Shown: positions 10,122 through 23,857, numbered from the stretch's first letter. The stretch: DNA of 64,000 bases from Deinococcus radiopugnans ATCC 19172 (GCF_006335125.1 NZ_VDMO01000005.1:1-64000), one strand, 5' to 3'. Notes: generated by a model from the sequence alone, not told the origin. Program-made: numbers and translations.

Positions 10122-11708
10122 TTACTTCTTGCCGTCGATGGTGATGGTGTTGAAGGCCTCGCTGCCCAGCGGGCTGGGCACCCAGCCCTTGACGTAGGTG
10201 CGGGCGGCGGCCAGCGGCTGGCTGTGCGCGATGGGCAGGCGGTAGGCCGCGTTGTAGGTCAGGTCGTGGATCTGGGTGTAGACCTTGGCCTTGGCGGCCT
10301 GGGTGGCGGCGGCGCGGCCCTGCTCCAGCAGCTTCTGAATTTCGGGCGGGTTCCAGCTGATGTCGCTGCTGCCGTTCTCGCCGTAGTACGCACCGTAGAA
10401 GTTGTCGGGGTCACCGTAGTCGCCGGTCCAGCCGATCATGTACATGTCGAAGCCCGGCTCGGCGTTGCGGTCCTGCAGGTACTTGGCCCAGTCCTCGGTC
10501 TTGAGGTTGACCTTGATGCCGATGGCGCTCAGGTCGGCGGCCATGGCCTCGGCGATCGGCTTGGGGTTGGGGAAGTACGGGCGGGACACCGGCATGTACC
10601 ACAGGTCCACGCTGAAGCCGTTGGGGTAGCCGGCGTCGGCCAGCATCTTTTTGGCGGCGGCGGGATCGAATTTGTAGTCGGCCGGCACCTTGGAGCTGTT
10701 GGCCCAGGCCAGCACGGGCGGCAGGAAGCTGGCGTTGCTGACGGCCAGACCGTTCCAGAACGCGTCCACGATGGCCTTCTTGTTGATGGCCATGCTGATG
10801 GCCTGACGCACCTTGTCGTTCTTCAGATACTTGTTGTTGTTGTTCAGGCTCAAGAAGCCCACGTTGAAGCTGGGGCGCTTGACCGCCACCAGATTCTTGT
10901 CGGCCTCCACGCTCTTGAGGCTGTCGGGGGTCAGGTCGTTGGCGAAGTCGATGGTGCCGGCCTTCATCTCGTTCAGGCGCTGCGAGGCGTCCTTGATGCT
11001 GCGGATCACCAGGCTGTCGACCTTGGGCTTAACGCCCCAGTAGGACTTGTTGGGCGACAAGGTCACGCGGTCCCCGGTGCGCCAGCTCTGGAAGATGAAG
11101 GGGCCGGTGCCGACGGCCTTGCTGGCGGGCGTGCCGTACTTCGCGCCGTCCTTCTTGATGGCGGTGGGACTGGCGATGCCGAAATACCCGGCGGCCAGCA
11201 CGTTGGGCAGCACGGTGCTGGACTTGGTCAGGTCCACCCGCACGGTCATGTTGTCCACCTTGACGATGTCCTTGATCACGGCGGTGGGGTCACCCTTGAA
11301 GCCGCCCAGCAGGTCACCCACGATCTCGAAGGTGCGGCCCTGGTCGCGGAAGCCGTAGGCGTCGGACTTGTCCCACCAGCGGCGCAGGTTGAAGACGATG
11401 GCGTCGGCGTTCATGGGCGTGCCGTCGTGGAACTTCACATTGGGCCGCAGCTTGAAGGTCCAGGCGGTGGAGTTGGCGTTGGGCGTCCAGGAGGTGGCCA
11501 GGCCGGGCACCAGATCGGTGGTGCCGTCCTTGAAGTCGATCAGCGTGTCGTAGATCTGGCGCTGCACCAGAATGCTGATGCCGTCGGTGATGTTGCCCGA
11601 TTCCAGGCTGACGGGCTCACCGTTGTTGCCGAAGACCAGCGTGGCAGCGGTGGCCGAAGAGAGGGTGCCGCAAGAGGTCAGCAGCGCGGTCAGTAGAAAC
11701 TTCTTCAT
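10122..11708 (-). CDS. Peptide ABC transporter substrate-binding protein (SBP family 5)
   Basis: 528 residues after choosing the start at 11708, where GGAGG precedes MKKFLLTALL. The N-terminus is a signal peptide (MKKFLLTALLTSCGTLSSATA). A cysteine lies within it at LTSC, so lipoprotein processing is conceivable. The mature part has the family-5 pattern: LVPGLATSWTPN, the WTFKLRPNVKFHDGTPMNADAIVFNLRRW signature and ISWNPPEIQKLLEQG near the end. It delivers peptides to the DppB/DppC-like permeases encoded downstream. A near-consensus promoter lies at 11800-11828. Confidence 0.92.
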   Translation of the reverse strand: MKKFLLTALLTSCGTLSSATAATLVFGNNGEPVSLESGNITDGISILVQRQIYDTLIDFKDGTTDLVPGLATSWTPNANSTAWTFKLRPNVKFHDGTPMNADAIVFNLRRWWDKSDAYGFRDQGRTFEIVGDLLGGFKGDPTAVIKDIVKVDNMTVRVDLTKSSTVLPNVLAAGYFGIASPTAIKKDGAKYGTPASKAVGTGPFIFQSWRTGDRVTLSPNKSYWGVKPKVDSLVIRSIKDASQRLNEMKAGTIDFANDLTPDSLKSVEADKNLVAVKRPSFNVGFLSLNNNNKYLKNDKVRQAISMAINKKAIVDAFWNGLAVSNASFLPPVLAWANSSKVPADYKFDPAAAKKMLADAGYPNGFSVDLWYMPVSRPYFPNPKPIAEAMAADLSAIGIKVNLKTEDWAKYLQDRNAEPGFDMYMIGWTGDYGDPDNFYGAYYGENGSSDISWNPPEIQKLLEQGRAAATQAAKAKVYTQIHDLTYNAAYRLPIAHSQPLAAARTYVKGWVPSPLGSEAFNTITIDGKK

Positions 11709-11799
11709 AGGAATCCTCCGGACCCAGGCATGTCCCGTCGCCGGCACGAGGCAGGCCAATCAGGAAATGAGGGCGGGTGAGAATGTGGAACGTGGGCTA

Positions 11800-11828
11800 A
11801 GCGTAGGGTGAGGCCGGAGGGGTGTCAA
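11800..11828 (-). promoter_or_regulatory. Sigma-70-type promoter of the peptide-binding protein gene
   Basis: On the minus strand TTGACA (11828-11823), a 17-bp spacer and TACGCT (11805-11800). The transcript would have a leader of about 85 bases with a GGAGG site, unlike the leaderless genes in this window. This is the best consensus promoter seen here. Confidence 0.65.
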
Positions 11829-11870
11829 GCTGTCGCATCACTGCCAACCGGAAGAACCGTGTGTGGCACT

Positions 11871-13907
11871 CTATTTTCCGCCGCCGATCAGGGTCAGTCC
11901 AATCAGGGCGGGATTGGCATTCTTGCCCTCGCTGACCAGCGTGATGTTCCGAATGACCGCGCCGGGTTTGGGGTTTTTCCATTCCAGTATCGGCACGTTC
12001 ACGGCCAGCCCGTCCGCCGTCTGTCCCGCCCAGCCGGGCGCCGGGATCATGGAGGTGGGCAGCAAGTCCGTCCACGCGCGGATGTGCCGTCCGTATTCCA
12101 GCGGCTGCACCAGTTTGCTGCCGTCGGCGTACTCGATCTCGTAATGCCCGATGTTCTCGCGGGCCAGCGCCCCCGGCCAGCCGGTGGTGTGCAGGAAGGC
12201 GACGGCGTCGGCCTTGCGCCCGATCTCAAGCGTGACTTTCGTGGGCAGGTCACCCACCGCCCCACGCGCTCCCCTGAGCATCACCGCGCCGGAGATGTCG
12301 AACCGGTACGCGCCGATCTGCTGGACGCCCGGTTTCAGATTTCGCAGATCGATGTCCGGCCCCTTGCCGATCCAGCCCTTCTCGTCGTCGTCGGTCAGGC
12401 TGCGCGTGGCGGCGGCCCTCAGGCTGACCGTGGCGCCGGCCGTTCCCCGGTAGGCCACGGGCGCGTACAGGTCACGATAAATCGACTCTGCGTTCACGAC
12501 TGCTTTGGCCTCCGGGTTCCAGAACGCTCCCGCCGCCCGCACGGAGGCCACGCCCTGCTGTGCCTGCCCGTCCCAGATGCTCGGGTTGCCGAAATACCCC
12601 GTCCAGCGCGTCTGGATCATGCCCAGCGCCCCGGCCTTCTGCGCCGAGCGGGCCAGCCCCTCGGCGTTGCCGGCCTCGTCCCACGACGCGCCCAGCACCG
12701 GGAAGCCCAGCCCGGCGATCCTCCCCAGCATGTCGTAGTCCGTGCCCGGCGCGTAGTTCCAGTACGCCACCTGAATGTCCTTCGGCAATTTGGCGGGCAG
12801 CGTGGCGATCACCGAATCCGAGAACGCCGAGTCGTGCCAGATCATGGTGTTCACGCCCAGCGACTTGAGGTAGTCGTGAATCTTGACCGTGTCGTCCACG
12901 AACAGTTTCTCGAAACCCGCCGCCTTGCCGTTCGCCCGCGCGGGGAAGCGGTCACGGTTGCGCACCTCGTCGTGGCCGATGTGGATGGTCTTCGCCCCGA
13001 AGACCTCCGCCGCCTCCTTGAAGATGGGAAACAGGACGCGGCTGTACGTCGCCGGATTCAGGGTGTCGTAGGCGTAGGGATTCTGGCTGTCCGGGTCTTG
13101 AAACAGGTCCTTGTTCGCGCCGCCGTAATACATCCACTGGACGTGCCCCAGCGTCTCGATCAGGGGAATGACCTCCAGGCCGTGTTCGCGGGCCAGCGCC
13201 GCCACCCGCCGCGCCTCGGCCTTGCTCGCGCCGCCGGGGTGCGCGTAGCCGCCCGCCCGCGCCGTGTCCCACTGCACGTAGTTGCTCATGACCAGCACCG
13301 CGTTGTATTTCAGCGCGGCCAGCAGGGGAATCAGCGCGTCGTTGACCCCTTTGCTGTACTGATCGAGGTAGATCATCGCCACCCGTTCCTTCAGCGCGGG
13401 CGAGTCGCTGATCCTGGCGAAGCGCAGGCCCGCAGGTGTCAGCAGTTGCCGCAGCGTCTGTGCGCCCTGGTAAGCCCCTTGAGCGTCCGCGCCGACGATG
13501 TACGCGCCGCCCGCGTCCACCCACAGCGCGTAGCCCTCGGCGGCAGTGGTGGACAGGCCCGCCGCTTTCGCCCTGGCGGCCAGCTCAGCGTCGGCCAGCG
13601 TGCCGATGGTGATGGCCGGTTTGCTCGCTGTGGCTTCCGGCAGCGTCGCGCCCAGCCGCGTTTTCCACTCGGCTTTCAGGTCGCGCGCCGCCCAGCCCAG
13701 TTCCGGGGCGTTGCCCAACGTGCGAACGCTCAGACCCGTCAGCGCCAGCGTTCCGGCAGGAAACTCCGCCCGCTTGGGCTGCGGCACCAGCTGGGTATTG
13801 GGCACCTGGGCGCGGGCGTCGGGAATGGGAGTGATCTGTGCGGGGGCGGCGTGGGCGGTGGCTAAAGCGAAGAGACTCAATGCCAGGAAGCTTTTTGGTG
13901 ACGTCAT
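11871..13907 (-). CDS. Beta-N-acetylhexosaminidase, glycoside hydrolase family 20
   Basis: 678 residues with a signal peptide (MTSPKSFLALSLFALATAHA). The GH20 N-terminal domain (about residues 30-160) is followed by the TIM barrel. The catalytic pair is D313-E314 in HIGHDEV, where the usual HIGGDE is changed by one residue. The C-terminal part (about 500-678) resembles a beta-sandwich. It releases terminal GlcNAc or GalNAc from glycans outside the cytoplasm. The start at 13907 is chosen for its AAGGA site and signal peptide; the open frame continues far upstream but without coding sense. The sugar-binding protein gene lies upstream on the same strand. Confidence 0.88.
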   Translation of the reverse strand: MTSPKSFLALSLFALATAHAAPAQITPIPDARAQVPNTQLVPQPKRAEFPAGTLALTGLSVRTLGNAPELGWAARDLKAEWKTRLGATLPEATASKPAITIGTLADAELAARAKAAGLSTTAAEGYALWVDAGGAYIVGADAQGAYQGAQTLRQLLTPAGLRFARISDSPALKERVAMIYLDQYSKGVNDALIPLLAALKYNAVLVMSNYVQWDTARAGGYAHPGGASKAEARRVAALAREHGLEVIPLIETLGHVQWMYYGGANKDLFQDPDSQNPYAYDTLNPATYSRVLFPIFKEAAEVFGAKTIHIGHDEVRNRDRFPARANGKAAGFEKLFVDDTVKIHDYLKSLGVNTMIWHDSAFSDSVIATLPAKLPKDIQVAYWNYAPGTDYDMLGRIAGLGFPVLGASWDEAGNAEGLARSAQKAGALGMIQTRWTGYFGNPSIWDGQAQQGVASVRAAGAFWNPEAKAVVNAESIYRDLYAPVAYRGTAGATVSLRAAATRSLTDDDEKGWIGKGPDIDLRNLKPGVQQIGAYRFDISGAVMLRGARGAVGDLPTKVTLEIGRKADAVAFLHTTGWPGALARENIGHYEIEYADGSKLVQPLEYGRHIRAWTDLLPTSMIPAPGWAGQTADGLAVNVPILEWKNPKPGAVIRNITLVSEGKNANPALIGLTLIGGGK

Positions 13908-14029
13908 CGGTGAAATCCTTTTGGTGGCTGGGGAAAGCAGGGGCGGAACGGCGTGGGCAGTCCTTCCGAGGCAAAGAAACGGGGAGCATCCGGGCCACCC
14001 CGAACACCCCCGCTTCATTGCATGACGCT

Positions 14030-15283
<1,254 letters not shown>

Positions 15284-15423
15284 GGGTGACTCCTGGCGAA
15301 AGCGGGCAGAGGACGGGAACGGCTCTGGAGGTTGGATTGCGGCGTGATGCCGAGAATGTAGCGCCGCGCCGCCGCGCTTGCCTGAGAAGTTGTCGGGCTT
15401 CCTCATTTGCGCCTCGGGGCTGT

Positions 15424-15429
15424 TACCCT
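15424..15429 (+). promoter_or_regulatory. -10 box of nagZ-like gene (leaderless)
   Basis: TACCCT, seven bases before the ATG at 15437, supporting that start over a TTG 30 bases upstream. Confidence 0.45.
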
Positions 15430-15436
15430 GCGGGCC

Positions 15437-16903
15437 ATGACTGCCCAACCCCTGCCCGGCGCCTTCGCGATGGTGGACATTCCCGGCCCTGTGCTGGACG
15501 CCGAGACGGCCGCGCACCTCAAAAAATACGGCGTCCGCAGCGTGTGTCTGTTCGGCAAGAACATCGAGTCGGTGGCGCAATTGCGCCGTCTGTGCGCCGA
15601 TCTTCGCGAGGTGCTGGGCGAGGACGCGCTGATTGCCCTGGACCATGAGGGCGGCGCGATTCTGCGCCCGGACTTCTGGCCCTTCGCCCCGTCCGCGATG
15701 GATTTGGGCGCGGCGGACGACGCGGCGTTGACCCAGGACGTCTCGGCGGCGCTGGGCCGCCAGCTCCGGAGCGTCGGCATCAACTGGAATTTCGCCCCGG
15801 TGCTGGACGTGAACGTCAGCCCGGCCAATCCGGTGATCGGCGAACGGGCCTACGGGGCGGACCCGGCCACCGTCACGCGGCACGGGCGGGCGGCGCTGGC
15901 CGGCTTAGCGGCGGCGGGGGTGGCCGCCTGCGTCAAGCATTTTCCGGGGCATGGCGACACGCGGGTGGACAGCCACCTGGCCCTGCCGCGCGTGGACAAG
16001 AGCCGCGCCGAGCTGGAGGCCACCGAATTCGCCCCCTTCCGTGACCTGCTGCCCTGGACGCCCGCCGTGATGACCGCCCACATCGTCTACCCCACGCTGG
16101 ATGACGTGCATCCCGCCACCCTTTCGCGCCGGATTCTAACTGGACTGCTACGGCAGGAATGGGGCTTTGACGGCGTGACCGTCACCGACAGCATGGGCAT
16201 GAAAGCCATCGATGACCACTACGGGCGCGGCGAGGCGGGGGTGCTGGCGCTGGAAGCGGGGGCCGATCTGGTGATGGCCCTGGGCCGCCGAGAGGCGCAG
16301 GAGGCCACGCTGGAGGCCATCGGCGCGGCGCTGCAGAATCGGCTGAACCGTCAGGAAATGGAGGCCAGTCTGGAGCGTCTGCACGCGCTGGGCCGGCAGT
16401 ACCCGGCGCGGGCGGACACCTCGCTGAATCCACAGGACGACGCGGACCTCCTGCGCCATGCTTGGGCGCAGGGCCTCACGGCCTACCGCAATCCAGTCCC
16501 GCCCAAACCCGGTTCCCGCATCACCCTGATCGCCCACCGCCAGCCCGTGCGCGAGACGGTCAGCGAGGCTGGAGCCGACGCCGAAACGCTGGCCCGCGAG
16601 CTGGGGCAGGTCTACGACGTCAACCTCATCCCCTTCGAGACGCCAGACGAGATCAACTGGCACGCGGCCCGCGCCGCTGGTGATCCGGTAATTCTGGCCA
16701 CCACCGCCCGCCACCGTCACCCGGCCCTGATCGGCGTGCAGCCGGACCTGCACATCGCCCTGTACAACCCCTATGCTGTGCTGGACGTCGATGCGCCCGC
16801 GCTGCTGGCCTACGGTTTCCGGCCCGAAGCCCGCGCCGCCGTGCTGGGCTGGCTGAAAGGGGAGACAGGGGCAGGGGGAATTCTTCCTTTCGCCCCGTCC
16901 TGA
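15437..16903 (+). CDS. nagZ: Beta-N-acetylhexosaminidase NagZ-like, glycoside hydrolase family 3
   Basis: 488 residues. The catalytic loop of NagZ is present as K167-H-F-P-G-H-G-D174-T with D178-S-H following. The nucleophile aspartate is D251 in TDSMGM. There is no signal peptide, so the enzyme is cytoplasmic. NagZ removes GlcNAc from imported muropeptides or other GlcNAc-sugars. The residues after about 330 form an extra C-terminal domain beyond the usual bacterial NagZ length, as in longer GH3 members. It is divergent from the sugar-binding protein gene and fits an amino-sugar recycling group. Confidence 0.85.
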   Translation: MTAQPLPGAFAMVDIPGPVLDAETAAHLKKYGVRSVCLFGKNIESVAQLRRLCADLREVLGEDALIALDHEGGAILRPDFWPFAPSAMDLGAADDAALTQDVSAALGRQLRSVGINWNFAPVLDVNVSPANPVIGERAYGADPATVTRHGRAALAGLAAAGVAACVKHFPGHGDTRVDSHLALPRVDKSRAELEATEFAPFRDLLPWTPAVMTAHIVYPTLDDVHPATLSRRILTGLLRQEWGFDGVTVTDSMGMKAIDDHYGRGEAGVLALEAGADLVMALGRREAQEATLEAIGAALQNRLNRQEMEASLERLHALGRQYPARADTSLNPQDDADLLRHAWAQGLTAYRNPVPPKPGSRITLIAHRQPVRETVSEAGADAETLARELGQVYDVNLIPFETPDEINWHAARAAGDPVILATTARHRHPALIGVQPDLHIALYNPYAVLDVDAPALLAYGFRPEARAAVLGWLKGETGAGGILPFAPS

Positions 16904-16913
16904 CCCCGGCTGA

Positions 16914-17795
16914 TTACTGGTTGCCCCGCTCCCACGGCCACTGGCCCGGCGCGGCTGCCACGCCCAGCGCACGCGGCCCGGTGTGGACGTTCAGCACCGG
17001 GTTGACCCCCGCTGCACCGGACCACACGATGGGGTGCCTTCCCCTCAACTGTTCCAGCAGCACGTCGGCGTCCTCGCGGACGTTGCCGTACAACAGGCCC
17101 ACGCGCAGCGGCGTGCCCTCGCCGTAGGTGCGGGTCACCTGCTGGCCCACCGCCTCGATGCCGCCCTTGTAGCTGCGGGCGCGGCTGACATTGGTGTAGG
17201 CGCCCGTCGCCTTGTCCACCGTGATCACCGGTTTGAGGTTCAGCAGCCCGCCCAGCGTGGCCTGCACCCGCCCGATGCGCCCGCCCCGGCGCAGGTATTC
17301 CAGGGTCTCGATGGTGAAGTACAGCTCGGTTTCCTGCTGGACGGCGCGAACCCAGTCCAAGGCCGTTTCCAGCGATTCGCCCCGCAACGCGGCGGTCTGC
17401 GCGGCGTGAACCTGAAACGCCTGCGCCGCGCTTAGCGTGCCCGAATCGTGCAGCCGAACGTCAATGCCGTCCAGCACGCCCCTGGCCTGATCGGCGGCGT
17501 TGCGGCTGCCGCTGAGGCCCGCGCTGATGGTCACGGCCAGCACCTGTGGCGAGCCGGCAGCGCGGATCGCGTCGGCCCATTCCTGAGGCGTCGGCTGGCT
17601 GCTGGTGGGATGCTGAGGGTTGGTTTGCAGCTCCTTGAACAGGTCCGCGCGTGAGATCTCGTCGGTGCGGTAGCTCGTGTTGCCGAAATTGACCGAGAAC
17701 GGGGCGACGGGCACGGCGTTGTTCAGCCCCTCGAAGGCGTCCAGCCCGCCGTCCGTGGCGACGGCGAAGCGCGGGTGGTTCGTTTGCTGTGTCAT
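16914..17795 (-). CDS. DegV family protein
   Basis: 293 residues. Family landmarks are [12 protein letters not shown] at the N-terminus, [31 protein letters not shown], the [16 protein letters not shown] loop that holds the fatty-acid carboxylate, and [16 protein letters not shown]. DegV (FakB-like) proteins bind fatty acids and may present them for phosphorylation. No FakA-like kinase gene is adjacent. The start overlaps the stop of the upstream dehydrogenase gene (ATGA), so translation is probably coupled. Confidence 0.9.
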   Translation of the reverse strand: MTQQTNHPRFAVATDGGLDAFEGLNNAVPVAPFSVNFGNTSYRTDEISRADLFKELQTNPQHPTSSQPTPQEWADAIRAAGSPQVLAVTISAGLSGSRNAADQARGVLDGIDVRLHDSGTLSAAQAFQVHAAQTAALRGESLETALDWVRAVQQETELYFTIETLEYLRRGGRIGRVQATLGGLLNLKPVITVDKATGAYTNVSRARSYKGGIEAVGQQVTRTYGEGTPLRVGLLYGNVREDADVLLEQLRGRHPIVWSGAAGVNPVLNVHTGPRALGVAAAPGQWPWERGNQ

Positions 17796-18676
17796 TTGAT
17801 CTCCTGTGCGTTCATCTGCTCCACCAGTTTCAGCAGGGCGGTGTGGTCCTCGTCGGGGCCAATCATCTGCGCGGCGGCGCGGGTCAGGGCGGCCACCTGC
17901 GCCAGCACCGGCGCGCTGCCCCTGACGCCGCCCACCACGTCCAGCGCGATGCCGATGTCCTTGGCCAGCAAGCCCAGCCCGAAGGTGGGCGGAAAGGCGC
18001 GGGTCAGCACGCGGGCCGGAATCAGGTGCTCGGTGGCGTTGCTGCGCCCGCTGCTGGCGTTGATGACCGTCAGCGCCGCACCCAGGTCCACCCCACCCCG
18101 ACCCAGCGCGGCCAGCCCCTCGCCCGCCGCCCACAGGTTCACGGCCAGCAGCGCGTTGTTGACCGCCTTCACTGCGAAACCCGCGCCCGTGTCGCCCACA
18201 TGCACCGCCTTGCCCGCGAAGGCCAGCTCGCCGCGCACCGCCTCCACCTCGTCCGCCGGGCCGCCGAGCATCACGGTCAGGGTGGCCGCCACCGCGCCGC
18301 TCACGCCGCCGCTGACCGGGGCGTCCAGAAGCCGCACGCCGCGCGTCAGCAAGCGCGCGCGCTGTGACTGTGCCGCATCCGGGTGACCGCTGGTGCAGTC
18401 CACCCAGACCGTGCCGGGATTCAGGTGCCCCTCCAGTTGCCCGATCACCTCGTCCACGTCCGCGCTGGTGGGCAGGCAACTGAAGATCACCCCCGCCTGC
18501 CCCATGTCCTCCAGCGCCGCAGCTTGCGTGCCGTACTCGGCGGCGTGGGCCTGGGCCTTGTCGGCATGACGGTTCCAGACCAGGACGCGCCCGCCCGTTT
18601 CGGCGGCGCGGCGGGCCAGCGCGGCGGCCATCGGCACGCCCATCGCGCCGAGGCCCAGAAATGCGGCAGTCTTCAT
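17792..18676 (-). CDS. NAD(P)-dependent beta-hydroxyacid dehydrogenase
   Basis: 294 residues, the size of 3-hydroxyisobutyrate or tartronate-semialdehyde reductase. The Rossmann motif [10 protein letters not shown] is at residues 8-17. [11 protein letters not shown] is the substrate-binding motif, and [18 protein letters not shown] carries the catalytic lysine in the helix joining the two domains. The exact substrate is unknown. It is first in a two-gene operon with degV. A TAGCCT box on the minus strand (18684-18689) lies seven bases before the ATG. Confidence 0.88.
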   Translation of the reverse strand: MKTAAFLGLGAMGVPMAAALARRAAETGGRVLVWNRHADKAQAHAAEYGTQAAALEDMGQAGVIFSCLPTSADVDEVIGQLEGHLNPGTVWVDCTSGHPDAAQSQRARLLTRGVRLLDAPVSGGVSGAVAATLTVMLGGPADEVEAVRGELAFAGKAVHVGDTGAGFAVKAVNNALLAVNLWAAGEGLAALGRGGVDLGAALTVINASSGRSNATEHLIPARVLTRAFPPTFGLGLLAKDIGIALDVVGGVRGSAPVLAQVAALTRAAAQMIGPDEDHTALLKLVEQMNAQEIK

Positions 18677-18683
18677 CCCGTAC

Positions 18684-18689
18684 AGGCTA
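18684..18689 (-). promoter_or_regulatory. -10 box of the beta-hydroxyacid dehydrogenase gene (leaderless)
   Basis: TAGCCT on the minus strand with a seven-base gap to the ATG at 18676. Confidence 0.45.
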
Positions 18690-18849
18690 GAGGGAACCGG
18701 TGAGCGGAGGGCTGAAATTGAACGCGGTGCAATCTTTAGAGGTGGGCCTCGCCGGGGTGCCAGAGGGAGCGCGGCCCGGCGTACCGTTCGCCTTTCGCCC
18801 AGTCCGGAGCGGTAGGCTAGGGCATGTTCGGTGAAGGGAAGCGGAACTG

Positions 18850-19787
<938 letters not shown>

Positions 19788-19791
<4 letters not shown>

Positions 19792-20375
19792 CGCCTTCCC
19801 GCGTCCGTCCGGCCACGCGCGCCGATGTCCCGGCCCTGCTGGAGATCTACAACCACGCGGTGCTGCACACCACCGCCTCGTATGACCTGGAAGCTGTCTC
19901 GCTGGACACCCGACTGGCGTGGTTTGATCACAAGCAGGCCGCCGGCTGGCCGGTACTGGTGCTGGAGGAGTCGGGCGAGGTGCTCGGCTGGGCCACCTAC
20001 GGCCCCTTCCGGGAAAAACCCGGTTACGCGCAGACGGTGGAACACAGCGTCTACATCCGTGAGGGCCGGCGCGGTGCGGGCCTGGGCCGCCGGCTGATGC
20101 TCGCGCTGATCGCGGACGCGCGGGCCAGGGGCTTTCACGTCATGCTGGGCGGGGTGGACGCCGATAACGTGGGCAGCCTGGCCTTTCACGCGCGGCTGGG
20201 CTTCGTGCAGGTGGCCCGGTTCCGGCAGGTGGGGCGCAAGTTCGGGCGCTGGCTGGATCTGGCGTTCGTGCAACTGCTGCTGGGCGGGGAAGGGGTGGAA
20301 GTTCCGCCGGGCAGCCCCCCGGAATCTGACGCGCAGGTGACAGGAGGCCGCACGTTCCTCACAGGCGGCTCATAA
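19788..20375 (+). CDS. GNAT N-acetyltransferase (phosphinothricin/methionine-sulfone acetyltransferase type)
   Basis: 195 residues. The N-terminus (RPATRADVPALLEIYNHAVLHTTASYD) is the hallmark of the Pat/MddA-like group. The acetyl-CoA loop is GRRGAGLGRRLM (about residues 93-104), and VDADNVGSLAFHARLGFVQVARFRQVG completes the fold. These enzymes acetylate small amino-acid analogues. The GTG start overlaps the upstream stop. The last 25 residues are a proline/glycine-rich extension not typical of the family. Confidence 0.87.
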
Positions 20376-20410
20376 GCTGCCGGGCAGGGAAGGTTAGGGT
20401 TGACAGCGAA

Positions 20411-20938
20411 ATGATCCGTCCTCTTCTGACCGTGACCCTGCTGGCGGGTCTGCTGATTCCAGGCCAGGCCCACGCCGTGCCGGTGAAACTGGACAGCCTG
20501 CCGCTTTCTGTGGAACCCAACGCCAAACTCCTGACCCTGAACCAGGCCGGGATTCGTGCCGCCTTTCCCTCGGCGGCGGGCCGTCCTGACGCGGTGTTCA
20601 TGACCGAGGACCGCAAGGTCAGCGTGGCCTTCGAGTGGCGGACCAGCAAGCTGGCGGCCAACGAGGTGGAAAAACTGGTGGCGCAGTTCCCCGCCGTGAT
20701 CCGCGCGCAGGTGCCGAACGTCAAGACCCTCAAGTCCAGCCTGCTGCAGATGGGCGGCTCGCCGTGGGCGCAGTTCGTGTTTACCACGCCCGGCCAGGAC
20801 GATGACCTGCGCCGCGAACTGATGGTCACCAGCGCGGGTGGCCGCATGCTGGTGCTGACCATCGCCGGCAAGGTCAAGGATTACTCGCGCAACGAGGCGG
20901 TCATCCGCAACCTGACCAACAGCGTCCGTCTGAATTGA
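20411..20938 (+). CDS. Secreted hypothetical protein
   Basis: 175 residues with a clear signal peptide (MIRPLLTVTLLAGLLIPG, likely cleavage after AHA). The mature part (about 150 residues) has mixed alpha/beta character (LTLNQAGIRAAFPSAAGRPDAVF, KVSVAFEWR, MLVLTIAGKVKDYSRNEAVI) and no family I recognise. It is probably periplasmic or surface-exposed. It precedes the ribosomal S2 block but is separated from it by about 300 bases with a promoter. Confidence 0.7.
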   Translation: MIRPLLTVTLLAGLLIPGQAHAVPVKLDSLPLSVEPNAKLLTLNQAGIRAAFPSAAGRPDAVFMTEDRKVSVAFEWRTSKLAANEVEKLVAQFPAVIRAQVPNVKTLKSSLLQMGGSPWAQFVFTTPGQDDDLRRELMVTSAGGRMLVLTIAGKVKDYSRNEAVIRNLTNSVRLN

Positions 20939-21245
20939 GCCCTTTGGCCTGAAGGCCGCGTCTTTCCATTATGAACTGCCCCAGTCCCTCGCCCCCTCTG
21001 GGCGGGGGAGTCGTTGTCTTGCACTCCTGATCCCACATTTCTCTTGTCACGGTGCCGAAGGTGGCCGCTGGCCGCTTCCCTCGCCTGCCCAGAGGCGCTA
21101 TACTCCTCGGTTGGGTGCCCCCGTGACCCGCCGTGCGCGCTCGAGCGTCGCGCATCGGCCTGGCCCAATGATCAGCGAGAACAGACGCTGGGCTGGCACG
21201 AGGACGGCAAACTCTTCCCACCTCAACGCTTATTGGAGCCCCACC
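20939..21245 (+). promoter_or_regulatory. rpsB upstream region with promoter
   Basis: This 307-base region contains a good -10 box, TATACT at 21099-21104, giving rpsB a leader of about 135 bases. Long leaders of rpsB are often autoregulated by S2; no specific structure was confirmed here. The region 20945-21060 shows a C-rich/G-rich hairpin near 20990 (CGCCCCCTCTGGGCGGGGG) but no gene. Confidence 0.55.
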
Positions 21246-22040
21246 ATGTCGTACATCAGCATGAAGCAACTGCTGGAAGCCGGAGTGCACTTCGGCCACG
21301 AAACCAAGCGCTGGAACCCCAAGTTCAAGCGCTTCATCTTCGCCGAGCGCAACGGCATTTTCATCATCGATCTGCAGAAGACCCTCAAGCAGGTGGACCG
21401 CAGCTTCGATTTCATCAAGGAACTCGCCGAGCGCGGCGGCGTCATCCTGTTCGTCGGCACCAAGAAGCAGGCGCAGGAGATCGTGGAACTCGAAGCGCGC
21501 CGCACCGGCATGCCCTTCGTCACCAGCCGCTGGCTGGGCGGCATGCTCACCAACTTCAAGACCATCCGCACCCGCATCGACCGCCTGAACGAACTCGACG
21601 ACCTGTTCGAGTCCGAGCGCATCAATGACCGCCCCAAGGCCGAGCGCATCGCCCTGGGCACCGAGCGCGAGCGGCTGCTGCGCTTCGTGGGCGGCATCCG
21701 CAAGATGAACCGCCTGCCCGACGCGATCTTCGTGGTGGACCCCACCAAGGAAGTCATCGCCGTGCAGGAAGCCAACAAGCTCGGGATTCCCGTGATCGCG
21801 CTGGCCGACACCGACTCTGACCCGGACGTGATCGACTACATCGTGCCCGGCAACGACGACGCGATCCGCAGCATCCAGCTGATCACGCACCGCATCGGCG
21901 ACCTGCTGGTCGAAGCGCGGGGCGGCGGCGAGGACGTCTCCGGCGAGCGCGTGGACGGCGAGAACGCCGGCATGATGGCCGCCGAGCAGGGTGAGGGCGG
22001 CGACACCGCCCAGGTCACCACCACCCAGGGCCGCAGCTAA
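21246..22040 (+). CDS. rpsB: 30S ribosomal protein S2
   Basis: 264 residues starting MSYISMKQLLEAGVHFGHE. The signature segments are WNPKFKRFIFAERNGIFIIDLQKT, RWLGGMLTNFKTI, PDAIFVVDPTKEVIAVQEANKLGIPVIALADTDSDPD and the VDYIVPGNDDAIRS-like end. It assembles late on the 30S subunit body. The C-terminal tail (after about residue 230) is Gly/Glu-rich. The ATG at 21246 is chosen over an earlier in-frame codon at 21111 because homology begins here. It is the first gene of the rpsB-tsf-pyrH-frr-cdsA block. Confidence 0.97.
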   Translation: MSYISMKQLLEAGVHFGHETKRWNPKFKRFIFAERNGIFIIDLQKTLKQVDRSFDFIKELAERGGVILFVGTKKQAQEIVELEARRTGMPFVTSRWLGGMLTNFKTIRTRIDRLNELDDLFESERINDRPKAERIALGTERERLLRFVGGIRKMNRLPDAIFVVDPTKEVIAVQEANKLGIPVIALADTDSDPDVIDYIVPGNDDAIRSIQLITHRIGDLLVEARGGGEDVSGERVDGENAGMMAAEQGEGGDTAQVTTTQGRS

Positions 22041-22068
22041 ACCCAATTCGCAGCTCAACCCGGGTTCA

Positions 22069-22114
22069 GAGTGGGGGGCGTCGCTGCGCGGTAAGCGGGC
22101 CGCGCCCCCCATTC
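22069..22114 (+). terminator. Hairpin (attenuator) between rpsB and tsf
   Basis: GAGTGGGGGGCG pairs with CGCCCCCCATTC (22103-22114), a 12-bp stem with one G-T pair. Only a weak T-run follows, so it is more likely a partial terminator or an RNA-processing site than a full stop. Confidence 0.5.
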
Positions 22115-22145
22115 TTGCCGTGAATCTACTTCAGGAGGAACCAAA

Positions 22146-23777
<1,632 letters not shown>

Positions 23778-23851
23778 CGGGACGGCGCGTGGTGGGGGAA
23801 CCTCGCACGAGACGATCACGGCTCTGCTCTTCTCCCCACGCGCTGCCGGGG

Positions 23852-23857
23852 TAAACT
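23852..23857 (+). promoter_or_regulatory. -10 box upstream of frr
   Basis: TAAACT in the 129-base pyrH-frr gap gives frr a leader of about 45 bases with an AAGGAG site at 23892. No good -35 is visible. Confidence 0.4.

Noticed and set aside
10035..11696. Plus-strand frame of 553 codons opposite the peptide-binding protein
   Set aside because: Gly/Val/Asp-rich shadow without a domain; the minus-strand gene has a signal peptide, promoter and terminator.
11808..13865. Plus-strand frame of 685 codons opposite the GH20 gene
   Set aside because: Arg/Val/Gln-rich shadow of a real gene, a usual effect of high GC.
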